64,000 nucleotides of DNA, from contig NZ_KI911783.1 in assembly GCF_000515415.1 (NCBI RefSeq), positions 7,179,831 through 7,243,830 of the forward strand, read 5' to 3'. Under the pieces are notes generated by a model. The model was not told where the DNA came from, made no database searches, and saw only the letters and a program-made list of their open reading frames with translations. The stretch comes from Bradyrhizobium sp. WSM1417. Lineage in GTDB: Bacteria; Pseudomonadota; Alphaproteobacteria; Rhizobiales; Xanthobacteraceae. Shown piece by piece: positions 1 through 8,295 of the stretch. The translations under genes were made by a program, and so were the position numbers. Numbering within the stretch: position 1 is the first letter of the stretch; each line of letters opens with the position of its first letter.

Positions 1-161
1 GCATCCGGTCGGGCGAGTTCGACGGCCGTCGCGGCCAGGCCCTCGGCATCGACGTCCGAGATGACGACTTTGACGCCGTCGTCCAGGAATCGTTTCGCGC
101 AAGCCTTGCCGATGCCGCGCGCCGCGCCGGTGATGGCGGCGACCTTGCCGGTTAGTTTCAT
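1..161 (-). CDS. Short-chain dehydrogenase/reductase, N-terminal part (cut by window edge)
   Basis: Only the first 53 or so residues are inside the window; the gene continues past the left edge. The start MKLTGKVAAITGAARGIG carries the Rossmann glycine motif TGxxxGIG, followed by a second beta strand VVISDVD whose acidic residue would favour NAD over NADP (family rule). The family performs NAD(P)-dependent oxidation or reduction of alcohols and carbonyls in the cytoplasm. It lies about 60 bases downstream of the ThDP small-subunit gene on the same strand, so it is probably the next gene of that operon and may reduce or oxidise an aldehyde made by the decarboxylase. Substrate unknown. Confidence 0.85.
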   Translation of the reverse strand, partial: MKLTGKVAAITGAARGIGKACAKRFLDDGVKVVISDVDAEGLAATAVELARPD

Positions 162-219
162 GGTCTCACTCCAGAGTAGCTGCTTCGACAGCAGACTGTC
201 GCCGGGTGAGAAACCCGGC

Positions 220-810
220 TCAGGCCGCCGCGAAGCCCAGATGAGCACGGAACCGGTTCTTGATAAAGACAGCATCGCGCGAGGGTAGCGAGCGCGGCGG
301 ATTTTCGGCCAGAACCTTGATGACAAAAAGCCGCGGGCCTTCGGCCGGCTCAGCCATTTGGGTTGCGAGGCGCTGCACCTCCTGGATCGTCCGCACGGTT
401 CCGGCAGCGGCAAAACCGCAGGCCACAGCAATCGCGGTGAGATCGACGCCGCGCCCGGTGTGGCTGGCCTGCATGCCGGTCTCGCCAAAATGCTGATTGT
501 CGATCACGACGATGTCGAGATTGCGCGGGCGCGCGACGCCGATGGTGGCGATGCCGCCGAGGCCCATCAACTGCTCGCCATCCCCGGTCAAAGCGAGGAC
601 GCGCTTTCCCGGCTGGGCCTGCGCGAGGCCAAGCCCGATCAGCGCGGCGCCGCCCATGGCGCCCCAGAGATAGAAATTGCCGTCGTGGTCGCCGACCGAA
701 TGAAGGTCGTAGGTCGGCGAGCCGAGGCCGGAGACGACCAGAGTGCCGTTGCGATTCTTCAGGAGCGCGGCGACGGCGGCGCGGCGGTCGAGTTGGGCTT
801 GCATGGACAT
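220..810 (-). CDS. ThDP-dependent decarboxylase, pyrophosphate-binding (beta) subunit, sulfopyruvate/phosphonopyruvate decarboxylase-like
   Basis: About 196 residues. This is the diphosphate-binding half of a ThDP enzyme: GDGEQLMG, followed about 25 residues later by VIDNQHFGETG, is the GDG-x(25)-N metal/ThDP motif. The size and split architecture match the ComE-like beta subunit of sulfopyruvate decarboxylase and small phosphonopyruvate decarboxylases. The reading frame is open from a GTG at 816, but the ATG at 810 overlaps the stop of the upstream alpha subunit (TGATG) and fits translational coupling. It would form a heteromer with the alpha subunit and act in the cytoplasm on a 2-oxo acid. 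The substrate cannot be read from sequence; sulfonate, phosphonate and plain 2-oxo acid are all possible. Confidence 0.8.
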   Translation of the reverse strand: MSMQAQLDRRAAVAALLKNRNGTLVVSGLGSPTYDLHSVGDHDGNFYLWGAMGGAALIGLGLAQAQPGKRVLALTGDGEQLMGLGGIATIGVARPRNLDIVVIDNQHFGETGMQASHTGRGVDLTAIAVACGFAAAGTVRTIQEVQRLATQMAEPAEGPRLFVIKVLAENPPRSLPSRDAVFIKNRFRAHLGFAAA

Positions 811-1349
811 CACCACTTCTTCTTGCCGATCAGACGCTGCCCGATCAGCACCGCGATCTGTTGATCGGATTCGTAGGCGAGCGCTGCGGCCGATTCCACG
901 GTCTCAGCCAGATCCTCCGCCGTCTCCGCCCGCATCACCTTCAGGCCGATCGCCTCCAGCGAAGGCTGCGTCGCCCGGCTCATCGGCACCTGCCAGGGAT
1001 TGAACTCGGCCCATTCGCCGCGCATCGTCACCAGCATCAGCAGTGGAAATCGTCCGATTGCCGACAGCGACAGCATGTTGATGCAATTGCCGACCCCGCT
1101 CGACTGCATCAAGAGCACGCTGCGCTGACCGCCGAGCCAGGCGCCGGCGGCGATGGCAATGCCCTCCTCTTCCGTCGTCAGCACGTTGGTGGTGACGTCG
1201 CGATCTGCCGAGAACAGGCGGATCAGCTGGCTGTGGCCGGCGTCGGGGACGTAGGACATCTGCCGCACGTCGGCGGCTTTCAGGATGCGGTAGAGCTCTG
1301 ACGGCCAATCATCTGCGCGCGTGTCGGGACTGGATTGAAGGCTGTGCAC
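810..1349 (-). CDS. ThDP-dependent decarboxylase, pyrimidine-binding (alpha) subunit
   Basis: 179 residues. It resembles the PYR-binding half of ThDP enzymes, with the catalytic glutamate region TEEEGIAIAAGAWLGG corresponding to the conserved E-x-x-A-x-x-x-A pattern, and SSGVGNCINMLSL after it, as in ComD-type sulfopyruvate decarboxylase alpha subunits. The start codon is GTG at 1349 with GGAG about nine bases upstream. It is the first gene after a 320-base gap carrying a palindromic repeat, so it may have its own promoter, though it shares strand with the whole upstream catabolic operon. It pairs with the beta subunit immediately downstream. Confidence 0.8.
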   Translation of the reverse strand: MHSLQSSPDTRADDWPSELYRILKAADVRQMSYVPDAGHSQLIRLFSADRDVTTNVLTTEEEGIAIAAGAWLGGQRSVLLMQSSGVGNCINMLSLSAIGRFPLLMLVTMRGEWAEFNPWQVPMSRATQPSLEAIGLKVMRAETAEDLAETVESAAALAYESDQQIAVLIGQRLIGKKKW

Positions 1350-1490
1350 CGCATGTCTCCGTGAATTCGAGCGGTACTCTAGCGATATTCAGGCGCGAAA
1401 GCTCTGACCGTCTGGCGCGATCAGGTATCGAGGGATTGTATAGCTGCCTCTTCCGCTGCCGGTGGGACAGCGCACGATGCGCATGGCTGC

Positions 1491-1644
1491 GCCCTCTCCC
1501 CTTGCGGGAGAGGGCATCACCGCTGACAGATACAAACTCATTTGGGTGAAGGGTATCTCTCCGCGCACTCATCCGCATCTATATGCGCGGAGAGATACCC
1601 CTCATCCGGCGCTTCGCGCCACCTTCTCCCGCAAGGGGAGAAGG
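1491..1644. repeat. Composite palindromic repeat element in a 324-base gene-free gap
   Basis: Three adjacent inverted repeats fill half of the gap 1350-1673. The first, 1491-1515, is a palindrome of CCCTCTCC/GGAGAGGG type. The second, 1551-1600, has perfect 17-base arms starting GGGTATCTCTCCGCGCA and a 16-base loop. The third, 1622-1644, is CCTTCTCCC/GGGGAGAAGG. Sequences of this CTCTCCCCTTGCGGGAGAG and CTTCTCCC-GCAAGGGGAGAAGG type recur many times in Bradyrhizobium and related genomes (recalled, not searched). It lies between co-directional genes, so it could act as a processing or termination structure. No reading frame in the gap looks real. Confidence 0.75.
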
Positions 1645-1673
1645 AAGAGGAGCCATAGGCGGCTTCTCGACCT

Positions 1674-2417
1674 CTAGCCAAACTGGCGCGGGCGCAGTCC
1701 GGCATGAAACCACGTGATCATGGAATAGATATCGTAGACGGGCAATCCGACCTCGGCCTGCAGCGCCGCTGCATAAGGCGGCATGTTGGTGCATTCCAGC
1801 ACGATCGCGCCGACATCCGGGTTCCTGGCGACCAGCTCCTTGCCGGCCTCGACCACATCACGTTCGGCCTGCGCGATGTCCATGTCGTCCTTTTCGGCCT
1901 TGATCAGGACACGGAAGAATTCCTTGCCGTGCTCGGTGCCGACCAGCGGCGTATCGAGCGGCACGCCGGCACCTGCGAGATGGGCCGGCGTCAAGGACGA
2001 ACCGGACACCGTGACGACGCCGACGCGCTTGCCAGGCGGCAAGGTTGCCTGCACCCACGGCACCTGCATCAGTGACGAGGTCGCAACGGGAACGCCGACC
2101 GCGGCGGCGATCTCCTTCTGGAACAGTGAGAGGAAGCCGCAATTGGTGGTGATGGCTTCGGCCCCGAGCCGCACCAGATCCCTTGCCGCATCGATGAAGT
2201 CAGGCAGCAGACCGGCGGCACCCTTCAGCACCACCTTCTCCGGCGAAGCCCCACCCACCACGCGATAGAGCACGGGGAAAGGCCAGGTGGTGCCGTTACC
2301 CATGTCGCCGGGAATGCGGGGGAAGCGCGCCTCCAGCATCAGGATGCCGAGCGGCGCCCCATAAATGGCTTTGCCGCCGCGGGCGATTCGGGGGGACGAG
2401 TTGGCTGGAGTGGTCAT
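1674..2417 (-). CDS. Aspartate/glutamate (hydantoin) racemase-family protein
   Basis: 247 residues. Two cysteines sit in the contexts expected for the two-base cofactor-independent racemases: TTNCGF (Cys93) and LECTNM (Cys209). The N-terminal GAPLGILMLE and the ETNCG-type loop support the Asp/Glu/hydantoin racemase superfamily (which also includes maleate isomerase and arylmalonate decarboxylase). It starts at ATG 2417, nine bases after the DadA-like gene, in the same operon. Together with a D-amino-acid dehydrogenase-like neighbour this suggests L- to D-amino-acid conversion followed by oxidation to a 2-oxo acid, which is inference. No membrane or signal segment is seen. Confidence 0.75.
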   Translation of the reverse strand: MTTPANSSPRIARGGKAIYGAPLGILMLEARFPRIPGDMGNGTTWPFPVLYRVVGGASPEKVVLKGAAGLLPDFIDAARDLVRLGAEAITTNCGFLSLFQKEIAAAVGVPVATSSLMQVPWVQATLPPGKRVGVVTVSGSSLTPAHLAGAGVPLDTPLVGTEHGKEFFRVLIKAEKDDMDIAQAERDVVEAGKELVARNPDVGAIVLECTNMPPYAAALQAEVGLPVYDIYSMITWFHAGLRPRQFG

Positions 2418-2426
2418 GATGCGATC

Positions 2427-3692
2427 TCAGAGAAAACGATCGGGCGAAAACGGTGCGAGCGGAATTTCCGGCGGCTTGCCGCTCAGAAGCTGGGCGACGA
2501 GACGGCCGGTGCGGGCCGAACCGACCAGGCCGATATGGCCGTGGCCGAAGGCATAGACGATGTCGCGCGAGGCCCGCGCGTAACCGATGCAGGGACGTCC
2601 GTCCGGCATGCTCGGCCGATGGCCAAACCAGGTCTTGATACGCGAAGCCGGAATGTCCGTCGGCAGTTTCGGGAACATGCTGAAGAGGTTGTTGCGCAAA
2701 ATCTCGGCGCGCTTCCAGTTCGGCGCGGCCTCGAGGCCCGCGATCTCGACCGTGCCGGCGGCGCGCAAACCCTTGTCGGTCCAGTTCACCACCATCTTCG
2801 CATCCGAGGCCATCATCGAGCTGCGCGGGCCCGATTCCGGATTCTCGATCATGACGTGATAGCCGCGCTCGGTCTCCAGCGGCAGCGGATCGCCGACGGA
2901 CGTCGTGAGCCGCTTCGAATGCGCACCGGCGGCAATCACCGCGGCATCGCACACGATCTCGCCGGTCTCGGTCAGGACAGCCACGAGCTTGTTGCCGGAC
3001 AGCTTCAGCCCAATTGCCTTGGTCCGCACGAGCTTGGCGCCGCTTGAAAGCGCATGCTGCGCGAGCGCGGCGACATAGGCGCCCGGGTCGCGGCAGCGCC
3101 CGGCCTCTTCAACCACCACGCCGAACGTGTAGCGCGGATGCAAATCGGGCTCGCGCTGACGCATCTCGTCGGCCGAAAGCTCCAGCCATTCGACACCAAC
3201 GCGTTTGCGCAGGCGCCAGCCGAGATCATTGTCGAAATTGCCGCGCGACGGGAAGACATGCATCACGCCGTTACGCTCGATCAATTCAGGAACGCCCGCC
3301 TCCTCCGCGAGCTTCCTGTGCAGCAGTGGCGCGTCCTTCAGGAGGTCGCGCAGCGCAAATGCCGTCGTCTCGACCCGCGCCTCGGTCCAGCCCGAGAGCA
3401 GATATTTGATCAGCCAGGGCAGTGCCTTCGGCAGATAAGACCAGCGGATCGCGAGCGGTCCGAGCGGATCCATCAGATAGCCCGGCACCTTCTTCCAGAC
3501 GCCGGGCTCAGCCGGCGGGATCACCGAATGCGAGGAGAGCCAGCCCGCATTGCCGTAGCTCGCCGCCTGTTCGCCACCGGGCTCGCCCGCATCGATCAGC
3601 GTGACGCGATGTCCCTCGCGCAGCGCCTCGATGGCGCTGATCACGCCGACCGCGCCGGCACCGATGATGGCGACGTGGCGGCCCTCCGACAT
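2427..3692 (-). CDS. FAD-dependent D-amino-acid dehydrogenase-like oxidoreductase (DadA family)
   Basis: 421 residues, usual for DadA. The N-terminal Rossmann FAD motif GAGAVGVISAIEALREG begins at about residue 11 and is followed by the acidic end of the second strand (VTLIDAGEPG). The C-terminal GHGHIGLVGSARTGRLVAQLLSG portion is the second FAD-contact region typical of the DAO superfamily. It would oxidise an amino acid to the imino/oxo acid and pass electrons to the respiratory chain at the inner membrane face. It is four bases from the upstream ThDP enzyme and nine from the downstream racemase-family gene, so the three are very likely cotranscribed. Substrate specificity is not readable. 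Confidence 0.82.
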   Translation of the reverse strand: MSEGRHVAIIGAGAVGVISAIEALREGHRVTLIDAGEPGGEQAASYGNAGWLSSHSVIPPAEPGVWKKVPGYLMDPLGPLAIRWSYLPKALPWLIKYLLSGWTEARVETTAFALRDLLKDAPLLHRKLAEEAGVPELIERNGVMHVFPSRGNFDNDLGWRLRKRVGVEWLELSADEMRQREPDLHPRYTFGVVVEEAGRCRDPGAYVAALAQHALSSGAKLVRTKAIGLKLSGNKLVAVLTETGEIVCDAAVIAAGAHSKRLTTSVGDPLPLETERGYHVMIENPESGPRSSMMASDAKMVVNWTDKGLRAAGTVEIAGLEAAPNWKRAEILRNNLFSMFPKLPTDIPASRIKTWFGHRPSMPDGRPCIGYARASRDIVYAFGHGHIGLVGSARTGRLVAQLLSGKPPEIPLAPFSPDRFL

Positions 3693-3695
3693 CGC

Positions 3696-5357
3696 TTAAG
3701 CCTTCACCGCAGGAGCAAAGTCCTTACTGACCGACATCGCGCGCGGATCGATGATGCAGTGGAGGATCGACGGCTTGCCCGAGGCGAGCGCACGCTCGAA
3801 GGCCGGCGCGAACTCTTCGGTGCGCTCGACGCGCTCGCCATGGCCGCCGAACGCTTTTGCGTACATCGCGAAATCCGGGTTCTTGAGCTGGGTGCCGACC
3901 ACGCGTCCCGGATAGTCGCGCTCCTGGTGCATGCGGATGGTGCCGTATTGCGCATTGTCGACGACGATGACGACGAGGGCTGCGTCATACTGCACGGCAG
4001 TCGCGAACTCCTGGCCGTTCATGAGGAAGCAGCCGTCGCCGGCGAAAGCTATGACGGTACGGTCCGGATATTGTCGCTTCGCGAGCACCGCGGCCGGCAC
4101 GCCATAGCCCATCGAGCCCGACGTCGGAGCGAGCTGCGCTGCAAAACTGTGGAAGCGGTGATGGCGATGGATCCAGCCGGCATAATTGCCGGCGCCGTTG
4201 CAGACGATCGCGTCCTTGGGCAGGCGATCGCGCAGCCAGGTCATGACCTGACCATACTGGAACGTGCCCGGCAGCTCGCGCGCCTTGTCGGTCCAGGCGA
4301 GATAATCGGCATGCGCCTTGGCGGCCTCGCCCTTCCAGGCGAGTGCGCCGGCGGGCTTCAGCGTCTCGACCGCAGCGGCGAACGCGGCGGGCGTGGCCTG
4401 GATCGCGAGCTCAGGCTGATAGATGCGGCCGAGCTCTTCGGAGCCCGGGTGAACGTGAATCAGCTTCTGCCGCGGGGTCGGAATGTCGAGCAGCGTGTAG
4501 GATGAGGACGGCATCTCCGACATGCGGCCGCCGATGAGCAGAATGACATCGGCGTTGTCGATGCGCGCCTTCAGGCCCGGGCTCGGGCCGATGCCGAGAT
4601 CGCCGGCATAGTGCGAATGATCGGCGTCGATCAGCGACGCGCGGCGGAACGAGGTCGCGACCGGCAGGTCGAAGCGCTCGGCAAAGCGCGCGATGCTCCT
4701 GGTCGCCTCATCGGTCCAGCGCGAGCCGCCGAGAATGACGAGCGGCGCCTTGGCGCTCGCAAGCATGGCTCCAACGCGCTCGATATCGGCAGGCGCCGGC
4801 CAGCTCACCGCCGGCTCGATCCGCATGGCATCCGCAACGGCAGCAGTCTCGGTCAGCATGTTCTCGGGCAGCGAGATTACGACGGGACCGGGCCGGCCCT
4901 GCATGGCGACGCGGAAGGCGCGCGCGACCAGCTCCGGAATGCGGTCTGGACGATCGATCTCGACCGCCCATTTCGCCATGGTGCCGAACACCGCCTTGTA
5001 ATCGAGCTCCTGAAACGCCTCGCGCTCGCGCATGCCGGTGTCGACCTGACCGACAAACAGGATCATCGGCGTGGAATCCTGCATCGCGATGTGGACGCCG
5101 TGGCTGGCGTTGGTGGCGCCGGGGCCGCGGGTGACGAAGCAGATTCCGGGGCGCCCGGTGAGCTTGCCATAGGCTTCCGCCATCATCGCGGCACCGCCCT
5201 CGGCGCGGCAGATCATGACGTCGATCGGGCTGTCATGCAGCGCGTCGAGCGCCGCAAGGTAGCTCTCGCCCGGCACGCAGGTGACGCGCTCGACGCCCTG
5301 CGCGACCAGCTGATCGATCAGGATCTGGCCCCCGGTGCGGGTGTTGCGAATGGTCAT
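3696..5357 (-). CDS. Thiamine-diphosphate enzyme, acetolactate synthase large-subunit-like
   Basis: 553 residues with the three-domain ThDP layout. The PYR domain has catalytic Glu53 in CRAEGGAAMMAEAYG. A central FAD/NAD-like domain follows at about 185-320 (VILGGSRWTD). The PP domain has AGDGCFLMNG and the asparagine in VVDNAQYGT. It resembles IlvB, benzoylformate decarboxylase and sulfoacetaldehyde acetyltransferase relatives; a biosynthetic role in branched-chain amino acids is unlikely in this setting. The frame is open to 5441, but ATG 5357 is preferred: GGGAG lies six bases upstream and its ATGA overlaps the stop of an aminotransferase remnant. It sits between the ABC importer and the amino-acid-oxidising genes, which points to catabolism of an imported compound. 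Confidence 0.8.
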   Translation of the reverse strand: MTIRNTRTGGQILIDQLVAQGVERVTCVPGESYLAALDALHDSPIDVMICRAEGGAAMMAEAYGKLTGRPGICFVTRGPGATNASHGVHIAMQDSTPMILFVGQVDTGMREREAFQELDYKAVFGTMAKWAVEIDRPDRIPELVARAFRVAMQGRPGPVVISLPENMLTETAAVADAMRIEPAVSWPAPADIERVGAMLASAKAPLVILGGSRWTDEATRSIARFAERFDLPVATSFRRASLIDADHSHYAGDLGIGPSPGLKARIDNADVILLIGGRMSEMPSSSYTLLDIPTPRQKLIHVHPGSEELGRIYQPELAIQATPAAFAAAVETLKPAGALAWKGEAAKAHADYLAWTDKARELPGTFQYGQVMTWLRDRLPKDAIVCNGAGNYAGWIHRHHRFHSFAAQLAPTSGSMGYGVPAAVLAKRQYPDRTVIAFAGDGCFLMNGQEFATAVQYDAALVVIVVDNAQYGTIRMHQERDYPGRVVGTQLKNPDFAMYAKAFGGHGERVERTEEFAPAFERALASGKPSILHCIIDPRAMSVSKDFAPAVKA

Positions 5358-5485
5358 GACGGCTCCCTCAAGGCTTTGGCGATGCGTTTCGCAGCTTCGC
5401 GAAAATTTTGTTCCGGGCTGGCGTAGGACAGCCGGAAACAAGGTGCAAGGCCGAAACCGCTGCCCGGCATTACGGCCTCGTCATG
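5354..5485 (-). pseudogene. C-terminal remnant of a PLP aspartate-aminotransferase-family gene
   Basis: The last 44 or so codons before the stop at 5354 read AVMPGSGFGLAPCFRLSYAS and then an amphipathic EAAKRI-type helix. This is the standard ending of class I aminotransferases: the VxPGxxFG loop, the substrate-carboxylate arginine in FRLSYA, and the last helix. About 340 residues that should precede it, including the PLP lysine, are missing: the permease stop lies only 70 bases upstream and no other aminotransferase sequence is nearby. The stop overlaps the ThDP gene start by ATGA, so an intact ancestor was once translationally coupled to it. A deletion is the simplest explanation. Confidence 0.7.
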
Positions 5486-5555
5486 CCTCTCCGGCAAATG
5501 GCGGCGGCGGCCATGCCTCTCTCGGACGTCGACCGGGAAGCAGGCCACCTTGCCG

Positions 5556-6341
5556 TCATGCCCCTTTGCGCTGCCGCGCGCTCGCCAGCAGCACCAGCAT
5601 GAACGAGGCCGCCGTCATCAGTGTCGAGATGGCGGCGATGGTCGGGTCGATCTCGTCGCGGAGCGCGGTGAACATGCGCTTGGTCAGCGGCTGATACTGG
5701 CCGCCGGAGATGAACAGCGCGACGATGGTCTCGTCCATCGCCGAAATGAAGGCGAAGATGCCGCCTGCGACCACGCTGGACTTGATCTGCGGCAGGGTCA
5801 CCGCGAAGAAGCTGCGCAGGCGGTTCATGCCGAGGCTACGCGCCACCATCTCCTGCGCCGGATCGAAGCTCTGCAAACCCGCCAGCACCGAAATGATGAC
5901 GTATGGTAGGCCCAACATGACGTTCGCCAGCACCAAGCCCGGCAGCGTCGCGACCAGGCCGGCTTTGGCATAGAGGAAGAAGATGCCGACGGCGGTGATG
6001 ATGATCGGCACCACCAGCGGCAGCAGCAGCGCCACGTGGATGACGCGCATGATGCGCAGCTTCGACTGGCTGATGGCATAGGCGGCGGAGACGCCGAGCG
6101 GCGTCGCGATCACCACGGTCAGGAGTGCCACCGTCAGCGTCACCCGCGTCGCCTGCATCCAGGCCGCGTTGGAGAAATACTGTTGATACCAGCGCAGCGA
6201 GAACGACGGTGGCGGGAAGGTCAGGAAGCGCGCGCTGGAGAAGGAGATCGGCGCGATGATCAGGACCGGCAAAATCAGGTAGACCAGCGCCAGCGCGCTG
6301 ATCACATAGAGGGCGATCCGGGCGGGCGACCATCGCGTCAT
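5556..6341 (-). CDS. ABC transporter permease, PotC-like (spermidine/putrescine type)
   Basis: 261 residues with about six membrane segments. The binding-protein-dependent transport motif lies near residues 165-185 (MVARSLGMNRLRSFFAVTLP, the EAA-loop pattern that contacts the ATPase). The frame continues upstream to 6905, but ATG 6341 overlaps the stop of the first permease by ATGA and gives the usual length. It forms the inner-membrane channel together with the adjacent permease. The gene is followed by the aminotransferase remnant. It is part of an ABC importer of the polyamine/opine/amino acid group; the exact substrate is unknown. Confidence 0.88.
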   Translation of the reverse strand: MTRWSPARIALYVISALALVYLILPVLIIAPISFSSARFLTFPPPSFSLRWYQQYFSNAAWMQATRVTLTVALLTVVIATPLGVSAAYAISQSKLRIMRVIHVALLLPLVVPIIITAVGIFFLYAKAGLVATLPGLVLANVMLGLPYVIISVLAGLQSFDPAQEMVARSLGMNRLRSFFAVTLPQIKSSVVAGGIFAFISAMDETIVALFISGGQYQPLTKRMFTALRDEIDPTIAAISTLMTAASFMLVLLASARQRKGA

Positions 6342-7207
6342 TTCTGCCCCAATATGCGATCGAGCGAGATGAAGCGGCTGACGGCGAAGAAGATCGCGAG
6401 CACGCTTAAGAGCAGCACGACGGCGACCGCGCTCGCAGCCCCGAACTGGTTGTAGAGCTCGACATTGCGGCTCACGAGCATCGACACCATCACCGTGCGG
6501 CCGCCGCCGAGCAGCTCCGGCGTGATGTAGAAGCCGAGGCAGAGCACGAACACCATGGTGCAGCCTGCGAGCACGCCCGGCAGCGACAGCGGCAGGAAGA
6601 CGCGGACGAAGGTGAGCAACGGGCTCGCCCCCAGGCTGGCGCCGGCCTGCATGAGATCGCTCGGGATCTTCTGCATGGTGGCATAGAGCGGCAGCACCAT
6701 GAACGGCAGGAGGATGTGTACCGTCGCAACCACGGTGCCGAAGGTGTTGTGCACCAGCGCGAGCGGTTCGCTCGTCACGTCGAGATAACGCAAAAGCTGG
6801 TTGATCACGCCGGTGCGCTGGAGCAGCGCCAGCCAGGCATACGCCCGCACCAGCACACTGGTCCAGAACGGCAGCACGACCAGCGACAGGATGAGAATAC
6901 TCCATCCTTTCGGCACCGAGTTGGCGAGGTAGGCCACGGGATAGCCAAGCAGCAGCGCGATTCCCGTGACCGCGAGGCTGATCTCGAAAGTCAGCGCAAA
7001 GCTGCGCCAGTAGATGTCTTCGGTGAAGACGCGGCGATAATTCTCCAGCGTGAAGCCGTCATGGTAGATCGATTGCCAGGCGAGCCAGCCGACCGGCAGC
7101 ACGATCAGAGCCAAGATCACCAGCAGCGCCGGCGACACCAATGCCAGCATCAGCGCATGCTCGCGGCGCTGATGCTTTTGCGATGGATCTGGCACGGATG
7201 TCGTCAA
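6338..7207 (-). CDS. ABC transporter permease, PotB-like
   Basis: 289 residues. A charged, His/Lys/Arg-rich N-terminus precedes about six hydrophobic segments starting LMLALVSPALLVILALIVLP. The EAA-type loop ASLGASPLLTFVRVFLPLSLPG is near residue 200. The start is a TTG at 7207 with GAGG five bases upstream; GTG four codons on is an alternative. The stop overlaps the next permease by four bases. It would make a heterodimeric channel with the PotC-like protein, energised by the ATPase at 10371-11453 and fed by the binding protein encoded just upstream. Confidence 0.88.
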   Translation of the reverse strand: MTTSVPDPSQKHQRREHALMLALVSPALLVILALIVLPVGWLAWQSIYHDGFTLENYRRVFTEDIYWRSFALTFEISLAVTGIALLLGYPVAYLANSVPKGWSILILSLVVLPFWTSVLVRAYAWLALLQRTGVINQLLRYLDVTSEPLALVHNTFGTVVATVHILLPFMVLPLYATMQKIPSDLMQAGASLGASPLLTFVRVFLPLSLPGVLAGCTMVFVLCLGFYITPELLGGGRTVMVSMLVSRNVELYNQFGAASAVAVVLLLSVLAIFFAVSRFISLDRILGQK

Positions 7208-7223
7208 CGCGGCCTCGCTTGGC

Positions 7224-8273
7224 TTACTTCTGCATGAACGACGCCCAACGCTTCTCGGCGGCTTCGCCGGCCGGCGAGGACCACCAGGCGTAGGACATCA
7301 GCGCCTGCTTCGCCGCGTTCGCGGGCTCGCTCGGCAACTGCGCGGCGCGCTCGGGCTTGATCACGTTGGTCTCGAACGCCTTCGGGTTGCCCGGGCCGTA
7401 ATCGATATGCAGCGGCAGATTGGCCTGGTGCACGGGATCGACGGCCTCGTTGAGGAATTTCACCGCCGTCTCGAGATTCGGCGCGCCCTTGAGGATGCAG
7501 AGCGAGGTGCTTTGCAAAACGCCCTGATTGTAGGTGAAGGCGACCTTGGCGCCTTCCTTCGCGACGGCGCTGACGCGGCCGTTCCAGGCCATCTCCATGT
7601 CGACCTCGCCGTCATTGAGAAGCTGCGCCGACTGTGCGCCGGAGGTCCACCACACCGTGATGTGCGGCTTGATCTCTTCGAGCTTCTTGAAGGCCCGGTC
7701 GACGTCGAGCGGATAGAGTTTGTCGGGCGCGACGCCGTCGGCCATCAGCGCCGCCTCGAGCGTGGCGAACGGGTGGTTGCGCAGCGCACGGCGGCCGGGG
7801 AATTTCTTGACGTCCCAGAAATCGGCCCAGCTGTTCGGCGCGTCCTTTGGAAACGTTTTCTGACTATAGGCCAGCACGCTGGAATAGAACTCGTAGGACA
7901 CCGAATAAGGACTGCGATACGCCTCCGGCATCGCGGCGCCATTCGGAATCTTCGAGAAGTCGAGCTTCTCGATCAGCCCCTGCTCGCCGCCACGCAGGCA
8001 GTTCCCGGTCGGGGTATCGACAACGTCCCAGATCGGCTTGCCGCTGCCGACCTGGGTCTTGATCGCAGGCCAGGCGTCGGGAATCGAATCCTGATTGATG
8101 GTGATGCCGAGCTTCTTGGCGGAGGGATCGAGGATCGCCACCGTCTGCGCCTGCTGATAGGCACCGCCCTGCGAGACGAAGGTGATCTGCTCGGCGGCAC
8201 TGGCCGCGGTCCCGCCAAGCGCAATCGCGCCAACCAGCGCGTAGCCAAATCGAAAATTCCGCTTCGTATTCAT
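7224..8273 (-). CDS. ABC transporter periplasmic substrate-binding protein, PotD-like
   Basis: 349 residues from ATG 8273 (MNTKRNFRFGYALVGAIALG). A cleavable signal peptide is visible, with likely cleavage after the ASA near residue 25. The mature start EQITFVSQGGAYQQAQ and the later DVVDTPTGNCLRGG, WWTSGAQSAQLLNDGEVDM and MAWNGRVSAVAKEG match the extracellular solute-binding family 1 group used for polyamines, opines and similar compounds. A longer reading to 8312 adds residues with no signal-peptide logic. The gene is 16 bases upstream of the first permease and downstream of the FAD oxidase, in the same operon. Expected to be periplasmic. Confidence 0.87.
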   Translation of the reverse strand: MNTKRNFRFGYALVGAIALGGTAASAAEQITFVSQGGAYQQAQTVAILDPSAKKLGITINQDSIPDAWPAIKTQVGSGKPIWDVVDTPTGNCLRGGEQGLIEKLDFSKIPNGAAMPEAYRSPYSVSYEFYSSVLAYSQKTFPKDAPNSWADFWDVKKFPGRRALRNHPFATLEAALMADGVAPDKLYPLDVDRAFKKLEEIKPHITVWWTSGAQSAQLLNDGEVDMEMAWNGRVSAVAKEGAKVAFTYNQGVLQSTSLCILKGAPNLETAVKFLNEAVDPVHQANLPLHIDYGPGNPKAFETNVIKPERAAQLPSEPANAAKQALMSYAWWSSPAGEAAEKRWASFMQK

Positions 8274-8295
8274 CCTCGCCTCCTCCAGATAAATC

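Noticed and set aside
220..1349. Firm assignment of the split ThDP enzyme as sulfopyruvate decarboxylase
   Set aside because: The architecture fits, but no other sulfonate genes are visible and related small-subunit decarboxylases use other substrates.
3054..4505. Long plus-strand open frame of about 480 codons opposite the DadA-like and ThDP genes
   Set aside because: Rich in Arg/Ala/Asp/His with no domain logic; it mirrors the minus-strand codon pattern of two clear enzymes and is an expected artefact of high G+C.
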